Origin: Burkholderiales bacterium | Lineage (GTDB): Bacteria; Pseudomonadota; Gammaproteobacteria; Burkholderiales; WYBJ01 | DNA length: 64,000 bases | Assembly (NCBI GenBank): GCA_022841915.1 | Contig: JALHQN010000002.1 | Coordinates: 62,001 to 126,000 of the forward strand | Direction: 5' to 3' | Part shown: positions 42,731 to 53,460 of the stretch, in pieces | Position numbering within the stretch: position 1 is the stretch's first letter | How the letters are laid out: each line of letters opens with the position of its first letter | Notes under the pieces: generated by a model | Seen by the model: only the letters and a program-made list of their open reading frames with translations | Database searches by the model: none | Told to the model about the DNA's origin: nothing | Position numbers and translations under genes: made by a program

Positions 42731-44901
42731 CGGGCGGTCTCATCGTCTGGTTCGGCCGCCCCCTGTCTCCCGACGACGCGGAAGACCCGCGCGTTCGGAA
42801 AGTCGTTGAGGATTTCCTCGAAGTAGTCGCCGTCGAAGCGGCCGAGAACGAACATCTGGTTGAGATTCGATCGATAGGCCGACTCATCGAGCAGATAAAC
42901 CGCTGCGAGGGCGTTGCCGTTGAGCACCACCTGCAAAGTCGGGCCTGCGAAACTCCCGTAGTCCCGCTCACGAACCGCGCGGCCCTTCTCGACGACGACG
43001 GCACGGCGTAGCTGACCCGCGCTGGTTCCCTCACCGTCCGGCCAGCCGCCTTCCAATGCGCCGATCCGCAGATCCGCGCGTAGTGGGCCGCAATGCAGCT
43101 GGTCGTCGGCGATGCGTTCACAGGCCAACTGACGAATCCCCAGCTCACCGGGGTGCGGCGCTGTCCCTCGCGGCGTCGAGAGATGGCGTAGGCTTGGATA
43201 CTTGGGCAGCATGTCAGACGTGAACAGTACGTAGACAGGGACCTCGCTTGTCGGCCGCGATTCCTGACTCATTCGGTTCAACAGATCATCGATGTCCGCA
43301 GCATTCACCGCGAGCCGCCGAATCCCACGATTGCCCTCACGATCCACGAAGCCGATCAGTCGGTGCAAAATCCGCTGGTCGTCGTGGACTAAGCTGGCTG
43401 CGATGACATTGGTCTGTGCCGTGTACTGGGCCGAGCCGTCGTGATAGACGCCGAAACCCGTCGTGTCTACAACGGCGAATCCCAGATCCCACCAGGTCCA
43501 AAGCCGCGATTCGGCCGGCAAACGCTCGCCGAGGACCTGCAGGTCGCGAAAGACCGGCGCCGGCACGGCAGGCTGCGGTACGTAACCCCGCCCCGAGACG
43601 GGGGCCAACCAGACCAGGAACACCGCCACTACGACCGTACATGCGAGCGCCGTGTGTGCACCTGCCACCTTAAAGGACTGCGCGGCTCGCGGCATTGGAG
43701 CCCCCGCCCCCCGCGCGGCTTCGATGCGCCCGAAAACGCCCTTGATCAGCAGGGCGATGATCCACCCCCAGCCGATGCCGACGAACGGCGCCAGATAGAT
43801 GACGAACCGGCGCGACGACACCAGAGCGAGCGCCCCGAGCAACAACACAGGTGCCAAAGCCGGCAATGCGCGCCAGCGCGTCAGTGCAAAGACCAGGAAC
43901 GCGATCAGGCCAATGAGGACGAATTCGGTGCGGTCCAGGATCAACCGCAACATCGCGCCTCGGTCGAGGACCTGAACTTCGCTGATAGTCGACCAGACCG
44001 ATGGAAATCGAAGCGCGTCGCCCGGCTGTGCCGGACCAGCCCAAAGATAGCGCTGCATGAAGCCTCCGACCGCCGACAGCGCATTGATCAAATGCGCGGG
44101 GTTAGCGAACACCAAGAGCACTGCCACGCAAAGCGCGCTGCGCTGCCACGATACGCCGGAAACGAGGAGATGCCCGGCCATCGCGGCTGCGAAGACCGGC
44201 AGCAGCCCCGGTTGGGGGTACCACTGGAAGTACACGTACACCACAGTGCCGGCGGCCGCAGCCAGCAATAGCAACCGGTCGCGGCGCAGGCCGGCACCCA
44301 TCATGAGGATGACCCACGAGACCGTCCACGGGAAGAACAGATTGAGCGCGTCCGTATCCACCCAGCCAACGCTCGTGCGCCGGAAATACTCGAAGCTGAA
44401 CGTCGCGATCAGGCCAGCCATCAGTCCGGCCGCCGGCGCACCTAGACGCCAGCAACACAGGAATAGCGGGATCATGAACAGGCTCGACAGCACAGGCGAA
44501 AGCAGCAGCGCCGCTCTATCGATGTCTCCGCCGGTCAGGGACGAAGCCGCCGCGATCGTGCGGCTCAAGAGCGGGAGAAACTGCGGCTCGCGCTGGTCGT
44601 ACCATTCGCCGGTGGCGCCTTGCTCAGGTCTGGCGTAGTGCCGCGCCGGCGCAGGACCATGCGGGACGAAGGTGCCTGCGGCCTGCTGTCGTGCCAGCCG
44701 CAGCGAATAGTATGCGTCCAGCGTCGTCATCATCGGGACGCCCGATGCGACGTAGAGTGCGGGCAGACGCTCCCACGCAGACAGTTGGGACAACCTGGCA
44801 GAAGTCGCGTAGACGGCAGCAAGCGCGACGAAGGCGAGGCCCACCCACAGGCTCGCGCGGCGATGGCTGGCTGTTTGCGACGCTCCGATGCTATGGATCA
44901 T
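42727..44901 (-). CDS. STT3/PglB-type oligosaccharyltransferase
   Basis: This 724-residue protein has about 12-13 membrane helices in residues 15-435 and a C-terminal periplasmic domain. STT3 family motifs are present in order: the first acidic site D62 in TTLDAYYSLR, the second D182-T-D184 in GWVDTDALN, the TIxE motif T305-I-S-E308, and WWDLG at 470-474 (the WWDxG signature). It should transfer a lipid-linked glycan to protein on the outer face of the inner membrane. It is next to a flippase gene on the same strand (19-bp gap) and a PEP-CTERM protein with three sequons. No glycosyltransferases are adjacent, so the glycan must be made elsewhere. Confidence 0.85.
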   Translation of the reverse strand: MIHSIGASQTASHRRASLWVGLAFVALAAVYATSARLSQLSAWERLPALYVASGVPMMTTLDAYYSLRLARQQAAGTFVPHGPAPARHYARPEQGATGEWYDQREPQFLPLLSRTIAAASSLTGGDIDRAALLLSPVLSSLFMIPLFLCCWRLGAPAAGLMAGLIATFSFEYFRRTSVGWVDTDALNLFFPWTVSWVILMMGAGLRRDRLLLLAAAAGTVVYVYFQWYPQPGLLPVFAAAMAGHLLVSGVSWQRSALCVAVLLVFANPAHLINALSAVGGFMQRYLWAGPAQPGDALRFPSVWSTISEVQVLDRGAMLRLILDRTEFVLIGLIAFLVFALTRWRALPALAPVLLLGALALVSSRRFVIYLAPFVGIGWGWIIALLIKGVFGRIEAARGAGAPMPRAAQSFKVAGAHTALACTVVVAVFLVWLAPVSGRGYVPQPAVPAPVFRDLQVLGERLPAESRLWTWWDLGFAVVDTTGFGVYHDGSAQYTAQTNVIAASLVHDDQRILHRLIGFVDREGNRGIRRLAVNAADIDDLLNRMSQESRPTSEVPVYVLFTSDMLPKYPSLRHLSTPRGTAPHPGELGIRQLACERIADDQLHCGPLRADLRIGALEGGWPDGEGTSAGQLRRAVVVEKGRAVRERDYGSFAGPTLQVVLNGNALAAVYLLDESAYRSNLNQMFVLGRFDGDYFEEILNDFPNARVFRVVGRQGAAEPDDETAR

Positions 44902-44920
44902 TCCAGGGGACCGCTCCAGG

Positions 44921-46234
44921 CTAGAAGGGCGCCGAACGTACTCCTAGGCGCACCCATACGAGGGCAAACATCCAGACGTTGCGCAGCACGCTGCCCGCAG
45001 CGACCGCGATTCCAGCACCGACTATTCCGTAGTCGGGCATCAGCGTGAATGCGAGTGCGACGGTCAGCACGCACGCAGCACCTTCGATCGCCGCGGCTAC
45101 CCTCTGCCCGCCGGTCATGGCGAGGATGTGTCCGACCGGACCGACTGCCGCAGCGGCCAGCTCGCCGCACGCCAGGATCATCAATGCCGTGTAAGCGCTC
45201 TCGAATTCCTCGCCAAACAGCCGCAGCAACGGCACACCGAACGCAATCAGCGTGACAGCCGTCACGATTGCAGTCAGCATCGACCCACTTGCCGCCAAAC
45301 GCGCGATGCGCTGCAGCTTCGCGAAATCTCGCATGGCGTAAGATCCCGATACGAGCGGCGAGACGAATCCCGAAACACCCAGCAGACCGAGCGACATGGT
45401 GTTTGCGAGTCGATGCGCAGCCACATAGAAGGCGATCTGCTCGGCATCAACGTAGAAGGCCGCAATCACAACGACGGCCGGTGCGCGGGCCGCCTGAAAC
45501 AGCGCGATCAAGACATTGCCGCAGGCTGCTGCTCGCCACTCGGTACGCGCATACACGGGTTCGGCCGGGTGGGCCTGTCGGTTCAATTCCGCGCGCAGTA
45601 ACCAACACGAGAGTACCAGCGTCCCGGCGGCGGCGACGAGGAAGGCGCTTGCAGCCGTTCCCGCGTCGGCCTGCCCGTTGCGCAGGCCGATGGCGGCAGC
45701 AAGGAGAAGCCCGAATAGCGTGTGCTGAACAATCGATGCCGGCAGCTGCGAGCGGGTGACTGCGCCTAGTCCTCGTGTGGCGGAGTTCCAGACCTCGCCC
45801 AGCGCCAGCAAAGGCAATGCGGTGCAGAACAGCAATAGCGTCAGGCCCAGTTCGTCCGACTGTGGCCGCATGAGCGCGAGCGCAGTCAGCGCCAGCATGA
45901 CGACGATCGCGGACGCACTGGCAGTCCATCGGGTCGACGTGCGCAAGAATCCGCCCAGCAGCCCCCATTCGCGGCGAGTCATGTAGTGCGCCACGTATCG
46001 CACTGCGGTCGGTTTGAGTCCAAAGTTGCAGCCGATAATCAGGATCGCCGCCCAACTCGCGGCGTAGGCGAAATGCCCATAGCTCGTCGCGCCGAGTGCC
46101 CGGGCCATGAACAGATGGATGCCGAAACTGATCGCCGAGCCGGCGACGTAAATGAACAGGAACGTGGCGGAACCGCGGTAAAGTACGCGGGCGAGCGCGG
46201 GGTCGGAGAGCCTGTCGCGTAAGCTTACTGCCAT
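44921..46234 (-). CDS. Wzx-like flippase (polysaccharide biosynthesis/MATE-like membrane protein)
   Basis: This 437-residue membrane protein has about 12 hydrophobic segments and an N-terminus typical of Wzx/RfbX proteins (GSATFLFIYVAGSAISFGIHLFMARALGATSYGHFAYAASW). It should flip an undecaprenyl- or polyprenyl-linked glycan to the periplasm. The STT3 gene starts 19 bp after it, so the two are probably one transcript, flippase first. This supports a lipid-linked donor for the transferase. Confidence 0.85.
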   Translation of the reverse strand: MAVSLRDRLSDPALARVLYRGSATFLFIYVAGSAISFGIHLFMARALGATSYGHFAYAASWAAILIIGCNFGLKPTAVRYVAHYMTRREWGLLGGFLRTSTRWTASASAIVVMLALTALALMRPQSDELGLTLLLFCTALPLLALGEVWNSATRGLGAVTRSQLPASIVQHTLFGLLLAAAIGLRNGQADAGTAASAFLVAAAGTLVLSCWLLRAELNRQAHPAEPVYARTEWRAAACGNVLIALFQAARAPAVVVIAAFYVDAEQIAFYVAAHRLANTMSLGLLGVSGFVSPLVSGSYAMRDFAKLQRIARLAASGSMLTAIVTAVTLIAFGVPLLRLFGEEFESAYTALMILACGELAAAAVGPVGHILAMTGGQRVAAAIEGAACVLTVALAFTLMPDYGIVGAGIAVAAGSVLRNVWMFALVWVRLGVRSAPF

Positions 46235-46454
46235 TGCGGATTGTTGCCCTTCCCTGGATCATGAAAGCTACTCGCGTGCGATACGGCCCGACATTACCTA
46301 ATTCGCATCCGACGGCAGACCTGCGCAGGTGGATCCGCCGCCACAAGCCATGCACCTGTGGTCACTCAAGGCCACCGTTGCATGCAAACATCGCGGTCAT
46401 CGTGCAAGTATCGGTGCAAAGCCTGGCGGCCGGCTACGCATATGGCGGGGTCAC

Positions 46455-49391
46455 ATGAAGCCGTTGCTCGATCTGCTACGTAGGGTGATCGATAAGCAGT
46501 CGTCATTGTGCCACAAGGCATCGGCCTTGAAACCGAGCCCACAGCGCTATCGTCGCGACACCGGTGGCTGCCAGTTGACCCGAGACATCGCATCAGGCGA
46601 GCATGTATTGCAGCGCGCGAAAGGTCGGATTGCTGGCCTTGTGCTCGCAATCACGATGTTGGTCGGCGCGTGCGACATGGTCGGTAGCGCGCGCGAAAAG
46701 GCCGCGCACCACCTCGCCGCAGGCCGCTTCGATGCTGCACGTATCGAGGCTGTCAACGCGATACAGATCGACGCGCAGGATCACGAGGCTTATCTGATTC
46801 TGGCGCAAGCCCTTATGGCTCAGGGCGATCTGGTTAACGCCGATCGCGCTCTGACCAATGCCGCCCGGCAGGGTGGCGATCGGCTGCGGGTCGATCGGCT
46901 TCGCCTGCGCGTGCTCCTGAAGGCGCGCTCGTATGCCCGCATACTCGAAGAAATCGTTCCGAGTCCAACCCATCAGGGGGAAATACTCGCTGAGGTGCTT
47001 GCGGCCCGCGGCCAAGCGCAGCTCGCGACCGGTAAACGAGAGGAGGCACGCTCGTCCTTCGTCGAGGCACTGCGGGTCGTCCCAGGATTGGCGGATGCCC
47101 TTCTTGGGCAAGCTCAGCTCATCTATTCCGGCGGACAGCCCGACCAAGCCCTCGCGCAGGTCGAGCAGGTTATCGCACGGGAATCCGAGAACGCCCAGGC
47201 GTGGCAGCTGAAGGCCGCAATGTTGAACCTGCAGGGCAAACTCGACGAAGCGGTGACCGCGTACGAGCGCGCTGCGGCTGCGGACCCGGCGTATCCCATT
47301 GCGCATCTCGCCGCGGCAGAACTGCTGATCCAGGCGGGGCGCCTGGAGGCAGCTCAAGGGCAGGTCGATCAAGCCCGGCAGCGGTCGCCGAACGCGGTTC
47401 TCGTGCACTACACCCAGGCATTGATCCATCTTGCACGCAAGGAGTACGACGAGACGCTCGCGCTGACGCGGGAGGTCTTGCGGGTACAACCATCGCTCGT
47501 CAGCGCGACGCTCGCCGCTGCCTCGGCACATCTCGCTCGCGGGGAACTGAGCCAGAGCGAAGCGCTGCTGCGCCCGCGCCTCGCTTCCGCACCGGACGAT
47601 CATGCCGCCCGCAGACTGCTCGCCTTGACGTTATTGCGCGGGGGAAACGCGAGCGGCACACTCGACGTCCTGCGTCCCGCACTCAGTTCGCGGCCAAACG
47701 ATCCGACATCCCTGACGCTCGCCGCCGCGGCGCACGCGCAACTGCGTGAATTCACCGAAGCGACCGTGTACTACGAGAAGATTGCGGCGCTGCAACCGGA
47801 TTCGCCCGGCGCGCTTGCGCGGCTGGGCATGGCGAGGTACGCCGCGGGCGACTTGGACCGAGGACTCGGTACGCTCGAGAAGGCGGTATCGCTCCAGGCT
47901 GATGACGTCCATGCCGACATTCCCTTCATTATGCTTCTGCTCGAGCGCAAGGAATTCGGGCGAGCGCTAACTGCGGCGCAGCGTCTGCAGGCGAAGTCGC
48001 CGAACAATCCGATCGGGTTCAACCTGGCGGGCGTAGCGCTCATCGGGTCGAACAACGTGACGGCTGCGAGAGCCAGTTTCGAGCGCGCAGTTGCGCTTGA
48101 TCCACGCTACTGGCCGGCTGCGTCCAACCTCGCGCGCCTGGACCTTGCGGAGGACAGGCAAGAGGCCGCAAAAGCCCGCATCGAGAAGGCGCTCGCGGCA
48201 ACGAGCAACAACATCGAAGCGATGGCAGCACTGATGCGAATCACGGGTGACCGAGGACGGTTCATCGAATCGCTCGAGGTCGCGCGCCGGGCGGACCCCA
48301 AGGCGCTCGCGCCGCGATTCAGTCTCGCAAGCACTTACATCGAGCTCGGATTGGGAGAGCGAGCCCTTTCCATCGCGCGCGAGATCGCGGCAATCGCACC
48401 AGGCCGGCCGACGACGTTGGACCTACTCGGGTCGGCTCAGCTTGCCGCTGGTCGCTCCAGCGAGGCGCTCGCGACGTTCGTGGATCTGGTGGCGCTTACC
48501 CCGGGGTCGGCTGATGTGCATGTACGTATCGCGCAGGCTTCAGCCACGCTCGGCGACATGCGCCGCGCAGAGAGCGCGTATCGGAAGGCCTTGGAGCTCA
48601 AGCCGGGGCACGTCGCAGCGAGCATTGGACTCGCAGGGCTCTACGGTCGCACCGGCCGGCTCGCGGATGCAATCAAGCTCGCCGAAGAGCTCCGGCGCAC
48701 GAACCCGCGTTCGGCGCGGGGAGACACGTTGATGGGCGACCTCCTTTTCGCCGTCGGGAAGTTTCGCGAAGCCGGTAGGGCATTCGAGGCGGGCCTCGCC
48801 ATCGAGCCTTCAGGCGGGTTGGTCGTGAAGCAACACATGGCGGCTACTGCCGCCGGAGATCGTCCGGGTGATGCGGGGATCGTGCAGTGGCTCGAACGGC
48901 TTCCCTCCGATCTAGCCGTGCGCGCGTATCTGGGCGATCTGCGTTACCTCGAGGGCGAGTATCGATCAGCGGCCGAGATCTACGCGGCGGTAATCAAGGA
49001 TGATCCGTATCGGGCGAGCGTGCACAACAACCTGGCAAGCGCCTATCTCAAACTCGCAGATCCACGCGCCTTGGCCGCGGCCAAGGCCGCGCTCGAGCTC
49101 AAGCCCGACGATGCCTACATCCTCGACACGTTGGGCGTGGCGCAGCTGCGCCACGGCGACCCCGCCGCCGCGGTCGAACTCTTGCGCCGGGCGATCAGGC
49201 GTTTGCCCAACGCGCCGACCGAGATGCGCGTGCACTATGCGATAGCGCTAGCCAAGGCCGGCAGAATGGACGCAGCCCGTACCGAGCTGAAGGCGCTGCA
49301 GCAGAGCGGACATGTCATTCCTCCTAGTCCTCAGGTCGACGCAATTTGTGGAGGTCAGGTCGCTTCGCTTGCGCTCCCGTGCGCTCCATGA
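46455..49391 (+). CDS. prsT: PrsT-like TPR lipoprotein of the PEP-CTERM system
   Basis: This 978-residue protein is built almost wholly of TPR repeats (from about residue 80 to the end; patterns such as ALLGQAQLIYSGGQPDQALAQ and LDTLGVAQLRHGDPAAAVELL). A lipoprotein signal with lipobox LVGAC lies about 70 residues from this start. Because of that, the TTG at 46608 (17 residues or so before the lipobox helix) is a realistic alternative start. Size and repeats fit PrsT, the TPR protein of exosortase/PEP-CTERM loci. It is divergent from the flippase gene. No exosortase or EPS genes follow; broken IS110 sequence does. Confidence 0.78.
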   Translation: MKPLLDLLRRVIDKQSSLCHKASALKPSPQRYRRDTGGCQLTRDIASGEHVLQRAKGRIAGLVLAITMLVGACDMVGSAREKAAHHLAAGRFDAARIEAVNAIQIDAQDHEAYLILAQALMAQGDLVNADRALTNAARQGGDRLRVDRLRLRVLLKARSYARILEEIVPSPTHQGEILAEVLAARGQAQLATGKREEARSSFVEALRVVPGLADALLGQAQLIYSGGQPDQALAQVEQVIARESENAQAWQLKAAMLNLQGKLDEAVTAYERAAAADPAYPIAHLAAAELLIQAGRLEAAQGQVDQARQRSPNAVLVHYTQALIHLARKEYDETLALTREVLRVQPSLVSATLAAASAHLARGELSQSEALLRPRLASAPDDHAARRLLALTLLRGGNASGTLDVLRPALSSRPNDPTSLTLAAAAHAQLREFTEATVYYEKIAALQPDSPGALARLGMARYAAGDLDRGLGTLEKAVSLQADDVHADIPFIMLLLERKEFGRALTAAQRLQAKSPNNPIGFNLAGVALIGSNNVTAARASFERAVALDPRYWPAASNLARLDLAEDRQEAAKARIEKALAATSNNIEAMAALMRITGDRGRFIESLEVARRADPKALAPRFSLASTYIELGLGERALSIAREIAAIAPGRPTTLDLLGSAQLAAGRSSEALATFVDLVALTPGSADVHVRIAQASATLGDMRRAESAYRKALELKPGHVAASIGLAGLYGRTGRLADAIKLAEELRRTNPRSARGDTLMGDLLFAVGKFREAGRAFEAGLAIEPSGGLVVKQHMAATAAGDRPGDAGIVQWLERLPSDLAVRAYLGDLRYLEGEYRSAAEIYAAVIKDDPYRASVHNNLASAYLKLADPRALAAAKAALELKPDDAYILDTLGVAQLRHGDPAAAVELLRRAIRRLPNAPTEMRVHYAIALAKAGRMDAARTELKALQQSGHVIPPSPQVDAICGGQVASLALPCAP

Positions 49392-49555
49392 GGCCGCAAC
49401 CGCTATGAATGCTCGGTTCGATCCAACTGGCTCTACCCCGAGAGCACACGGCACTCGAATCGACGCCGCGGCCGATCGCAGCGACATTGCACTTTACATA
49501 GCGGCTCAGCGTCGTGCGGGGCCGTGGGCGGAAGGCGCGTGCGGGGAGCGCCTGA

Positions 49556-50406
<851 letters not shown>

Positions 50407-50478
50407 AGCCGACCCTCGGATAGACCGGCAGATTGCCGTCGGTCTGCTTTGCGGCAACGTGCTGGACGAGTGGGAGCC

Positions 50479-50531
50479 TCGAAGGTGTCGTCGAAGGTGT
50501 CATGTCACGTCGAAGGTGTCTCGAAGGTGTC
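50479..50531 (+). repeat. four short direct repeats TCGAAGGTGTC
   Basis: Copies lie at 50479-50489, 50491-50501, 50510-50520 and 50521-50531 with irregular spacing. The last runs into palindrome P copy 3, where it replaces the GGGG end seen in copy 1. Confidence 0.8.
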
Positions 50532-50578
50532 AGGTCTTGCAATCATGCATCGATTGCTTGATTGCAAGACTTGACCCC
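50531..50578. repeat. palindromic element P, copy 3
   Basis: The same palindrome as at 40452, with arms CAGGTCTTGCAATC... and a right arm ending TTGACCCC, same TCGAT loop. It is followed by CCTAGGGCACTAGGCACTAGGGCA, a short GCACTAG repetition. It marks the right border of the repeat-flanked segment that starts near 40,350. Confidence 0.85.
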
Positions 50579-50654
50579 CTAGGGCACTAGGCACTAGGGC
50601 AGAGGCATCCCAGGCACGACATCGGCCACCCGACCGTGCCATCCACGTCCCGCG

Positions 50655-51908
50655 TCACCCCGCTTTCGGCGTCAGATCGATCGTACGCAGCGCGGCGACC
50701 CGGGCGAGCGAAAGCCAAACGTAGCCCAGCACGATCGCCGCCCCGCCGGCGAGCGCCCAACGGGAGCCGACGAGCGAACCGGCGACGTTCAGCAGAAAGC
50801 CGCTCAGATACACCAGGCTCCAGACCAGCGCGAACACGCTCATCACCCGCCCCCGGTAATGATCGTCGACCAGGGTCTGCAGAATCACCTGCACGCAGGT
50901 CAGAAAGTACGCGTGACAGAGCCCTGCGACGAGAATCGCGCAAAACGAAAGCACGTACTCGTCGCTCCAGGCCAACACGAGCAGCGCCGTGTTGTAGATC
51001 GTCAGTGCGCCGATGATCAGGGTCCGCGGGGACATGCGGGGCCGTATCCAGTGGAACGTGAGCAGCCCGGTCAAGGAGCCGATCCCGGCTGCGGATGCGA
51101 GCACCCCGAGCCCGCGGGCATCGACGTGCAGCACCTCCTTCGCGAACACGGGCAGCATGTTGATATAGCCCATCGCGACCGTGGCGTTGAGCAAGGCGAC
51201 GATGATGATCCGGGCGAACGCTTGGTTGTCGCGGATGTAGCGCAGGCTGTCGGTGAAGTTCTCGATCAGGCTCCCGTGCGAGCGCGTGCCCTCCCGAATC
51301 GGACGGACCACCGACAGCACGGCGAACATCGCGCTCACACCCGCCACGCAAACGAGGAAGGTGATGGGTGCGCCGGCCGCCGCGATCAGGAATCCTGCGA
51401 TCGACGGTGCGATGATGCGGCTGCCGCCGAACGCCATCGAGACCAGCGGGACGGCCTTGGGGACGAGCGCTCGCGGCAGCAGACGCGGGAAGAAAGATGC
51501 GCGTGCCGGCTCGTCGATCGCATTCGCCAATCCGATCAGGAAGGCACCCAACGCAAGATGCCATAGCTGCGCCACGCCGAACAAGGTCACCAGCCCGACG
51601 AGGAGCATGCCAAGTGCCGATGCGCCCTGAGCAGAGCCGATGAGCTTGCGAGCGTCCACACGATCGGCGAGGACCCCGCCCAGCAAGGTCAGCGCGAACT
51701 GCGGCACGAAACCGCACAGGTGGATGAAGCCGAGCTTGGCCTGCGACCCCGTGATCTCGTACGCGAGCCAGCCCAGCGTGAACGCGAACATCTGCTGGCT
51801 CATGACCTGGGCGACCAACCCCAGCCAGAAGCGACGGAAGCCACGTTCGCTCAGTACGGCGAGCGGATGGGTCCCTGCCTCCTGCGACATTGCCTGGGGT
51901 GTCGTCAT
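50655..51908 (-). CDS. MFS transporter (EntS/MFS_3-like)
   Basis: This 417-residue membrane protein has 12 predicted helices and the MFS_3 pattern: N-terminal ERGFRRFWLGLVAQVMSQQMFAFTLGWLAYEITGS, loop GGVLADRVDARKLI, and DEPARASFFPRLLP. Relatives export small molecules such as siderophores or drugs. Either ATG at 51908 or the one seven codons later could start it. It stands alone between the repeat segment and a 436-bp gap. The substrate is unknown. Confidence 0.88.
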   Translation of the reverse strand: MTTPQAMSQEAGTHPLAVLSERGFRRFWLGLVAQVMSQQMFAFTLGWLAYEITGSQAKLGFIHLCGFVPQFALTLLGGVLADRVDARKLIGSAQGASALGMLLVGLVTLFGVAQLWHLALGAFLIGLANAIDEPARASFFPRLLPRALVPKAVPLVSMAFGGSRIIAPSIAGFLIAAAGAPITFLVCVAGVSAMFAVLSVVRPIREGTRSHGSLIENFTDSLRYIRDNQAFARIIIVALLNATVAMGYINMLPVFAKEVLHVDARGLGVLASAAGIGSLTGLLTFHWIRPRMSPRTLIIGALTIYNTALLVLAWSDEYVLSFCAILVAGLCHAYFLTCVQVILQTLVDDHYRGRVMSVFALVWSLVYLSGFLLNVAGSLVGSRWALAGGAAIVLGYVWLSLARVAALRTIDLTPKAG

Positions 51909-52344
51909 GCGTCGAGCTTACCGCACGCCCGAGGCATGAGCGCCGTCGATGAACAGGCTGCGGCGGAACCTGCAACGCAGACGCGCAACGCTTGCATCGG
52001 CGAAACGGGCCGAGCAGGCTGCGCCCGCGTGCGGTTCGCAGAGAACCTCAGTCCGTCGTCCGAAGCTTCACGCGCCCCTCGTCGTCCGTCACCTCGAAGC
52101 GCGACACGCGGTACGCCCTATCCAGCGTGCTGGACCCCGTGTCCTTCAGGCTGACGAGGGCACAGCCACCGAAACGTTCCCGGCCGAGGGAGGTCGCGAG
52201 TCGGGCTGTGAAAATTTCCAACGCCCCCAGATTAGGCCGCTTAAGCCGGAAATTTCATGAATAGCGGCGGCGGTCGGTGCTCGACATCGATGCCTCGGAT
52301 TTCGAACTGCATGGCGATCAGCAACTGGGTGAGTTCCACGGCGC
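51909..52344. other. gene-poor region with possible coding remnants
   Basis: Two short minus-strand frames have protein-like composition but match nothing I know. One (about 52241-52348) starts with a GTG overlapping the stop of the PEP-CTERM gene and reads VSAVELTQLLIAMQFEIRG; the other ends at 52048 and contains YRVSRFEVTDDEGRVKLR. They may be remnants of one gene split by a stop and frameshift. Confidence 0.3.
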
Positions 52345-53304
52345 TCACCGTCGATGTCGAACACGCGATCGAGCCTCGTGGCGCATGCGGCGACGGGCCG
52401 CAGCAGCCAGCACCAGGATTCCGGCTGCCATGAGCCAGAACATGTTCGGCTCGGGAACCTCCGTGACGATGGCGGCGAACTGCCCGCTGGGGTCGTCGAA
52501 GCCGTAGCCAAGCGGAACCACCACGCGCAGGCGGCCCGTGTTCGTGAAGTCCACCGTTCCGGCCGACGGGAGGCGGACCGTCACGTCCGCGTTCACCTCG
52601 GTCGCGGTGGAGCCTGCGAGGTCAGCCGCGACAACGACCAGGGTGCCCGGGGCGAGGTCGATGCTCACTTTCGCGACGGCGGACAGGTCGGCAAACGTCA
52701 TGCTCGTGACCAAGGGGCGGGCAGCCTCGAAGGGCTCGTGCGGACTGCTGCCGATTGCACGCGTGGCGATGATGCTGTTCGCCAGGGGCGCGCCGTTGAT
52801 GGTGAAGAAGCCCACACCCGAGCCGTAGGCGACCTGACCAGACGGCCCATACGTGGTGACGGTGAGACCGCCGCTGAAGGACAGGGTGGGACGTCCGACC
52901 ACATCCTCGAAGCTGCCGTCGAAACCGAAGCTGAATTCGACCGGCACCGTTCCATGCCCGCCGGTGAAGGTGCCGCTGTAGGTCATCGCGCCGAACGCGG
53001 CGGCCGTCACCGCGTCTTCGTCGGTGAGGGCGAATGCGGCAGTCGGCAACACGAACCCCGCCCTGCCGCCTGCGATGCCGGTGGCAGCGTCGACACGCAT
53101 GCGGGTGACTGAGGTGAAAAGGTTGTCCACTAGCAGCGCGGTCTCGCCCGGATTGAGATCCCGGACGCCGCTATCGAACGTTTGCGTATCGCGCGAGCGC
53201 GGATCGGCCTCCACCGGGCCGCGCGACACCACGAATTGCGCGCTAGCGCTGGCAGTCGCGGCGAGCAGCGACAGCATAAGCATGGTTCTGGCAAGGTGTG
53301 TCAT
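52345..53304 (-). CDS. PEP-CTERM sorting-signal protein 2
   Basis: This 319-residue exported protein has a signal peptide (residues 1-22, ASASAQ) and a Ser/Thr/Gly/Val-rich body. The C-terminus has VPEP, then a hydrophobic segment MFWLMAAGILVLAAA and an Arg cluster RRRMRHEARSR, the exosortase substrate pattern. The start at 53304 has an AGGAG site. The long frame upstream of 53304 looks non-coding. It is unrelated in its body to the PEP-CTERM protein at 41939. Confidence 0.82.
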   Translation of the reverse strand: MTHLARTMLMLSLLAATASASAQFVVSRGPVEADPRSRDTQTFDSGVRDLNPGETALLVDNLFTSVTRMRVDAATGIAGGRAGFVLPTAAFALTDEDAVTAAAFGAMTYSGTFTGGHGTVPVEFSFGFDGSFEDVVGRPTLSFSGGLTVTTYGPSGQVAYGSGVGFFTINGAPLANSIIATRAIGSSPHEPFEAARPLVTSMTFADLSAVAKVSIDLAPGTLVVVAADLAGSTATEVNADVTVRLPSAGTVDFTNTGRLRVVVPLGYGFDDPSGQFAAIVTEVPEPNMFWLMAAGILVLAAAARRRMRHEARSRVRHRR

Positions 53305-53460
53305 GCGGACGCTCCTGGCAGGGAATGCACGACGGTCGCGGCCGTTCGCGGCCGGTGTCGCCTCGAGAGAAATCTCGCACGTCCCGCTGCCGAGCGTCAA
53401 TGCTCCGGTCATGGTACGGCGACGGCGACATGCGTGCGCCGCGCCGGCATGCCGTCGACC

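Noticed and set aside
50479-50531. CRISPR-like repeat array
   Set aside because: Units are 11 bp with 0-8 bp spacing; there are no spacers and no cas genes.
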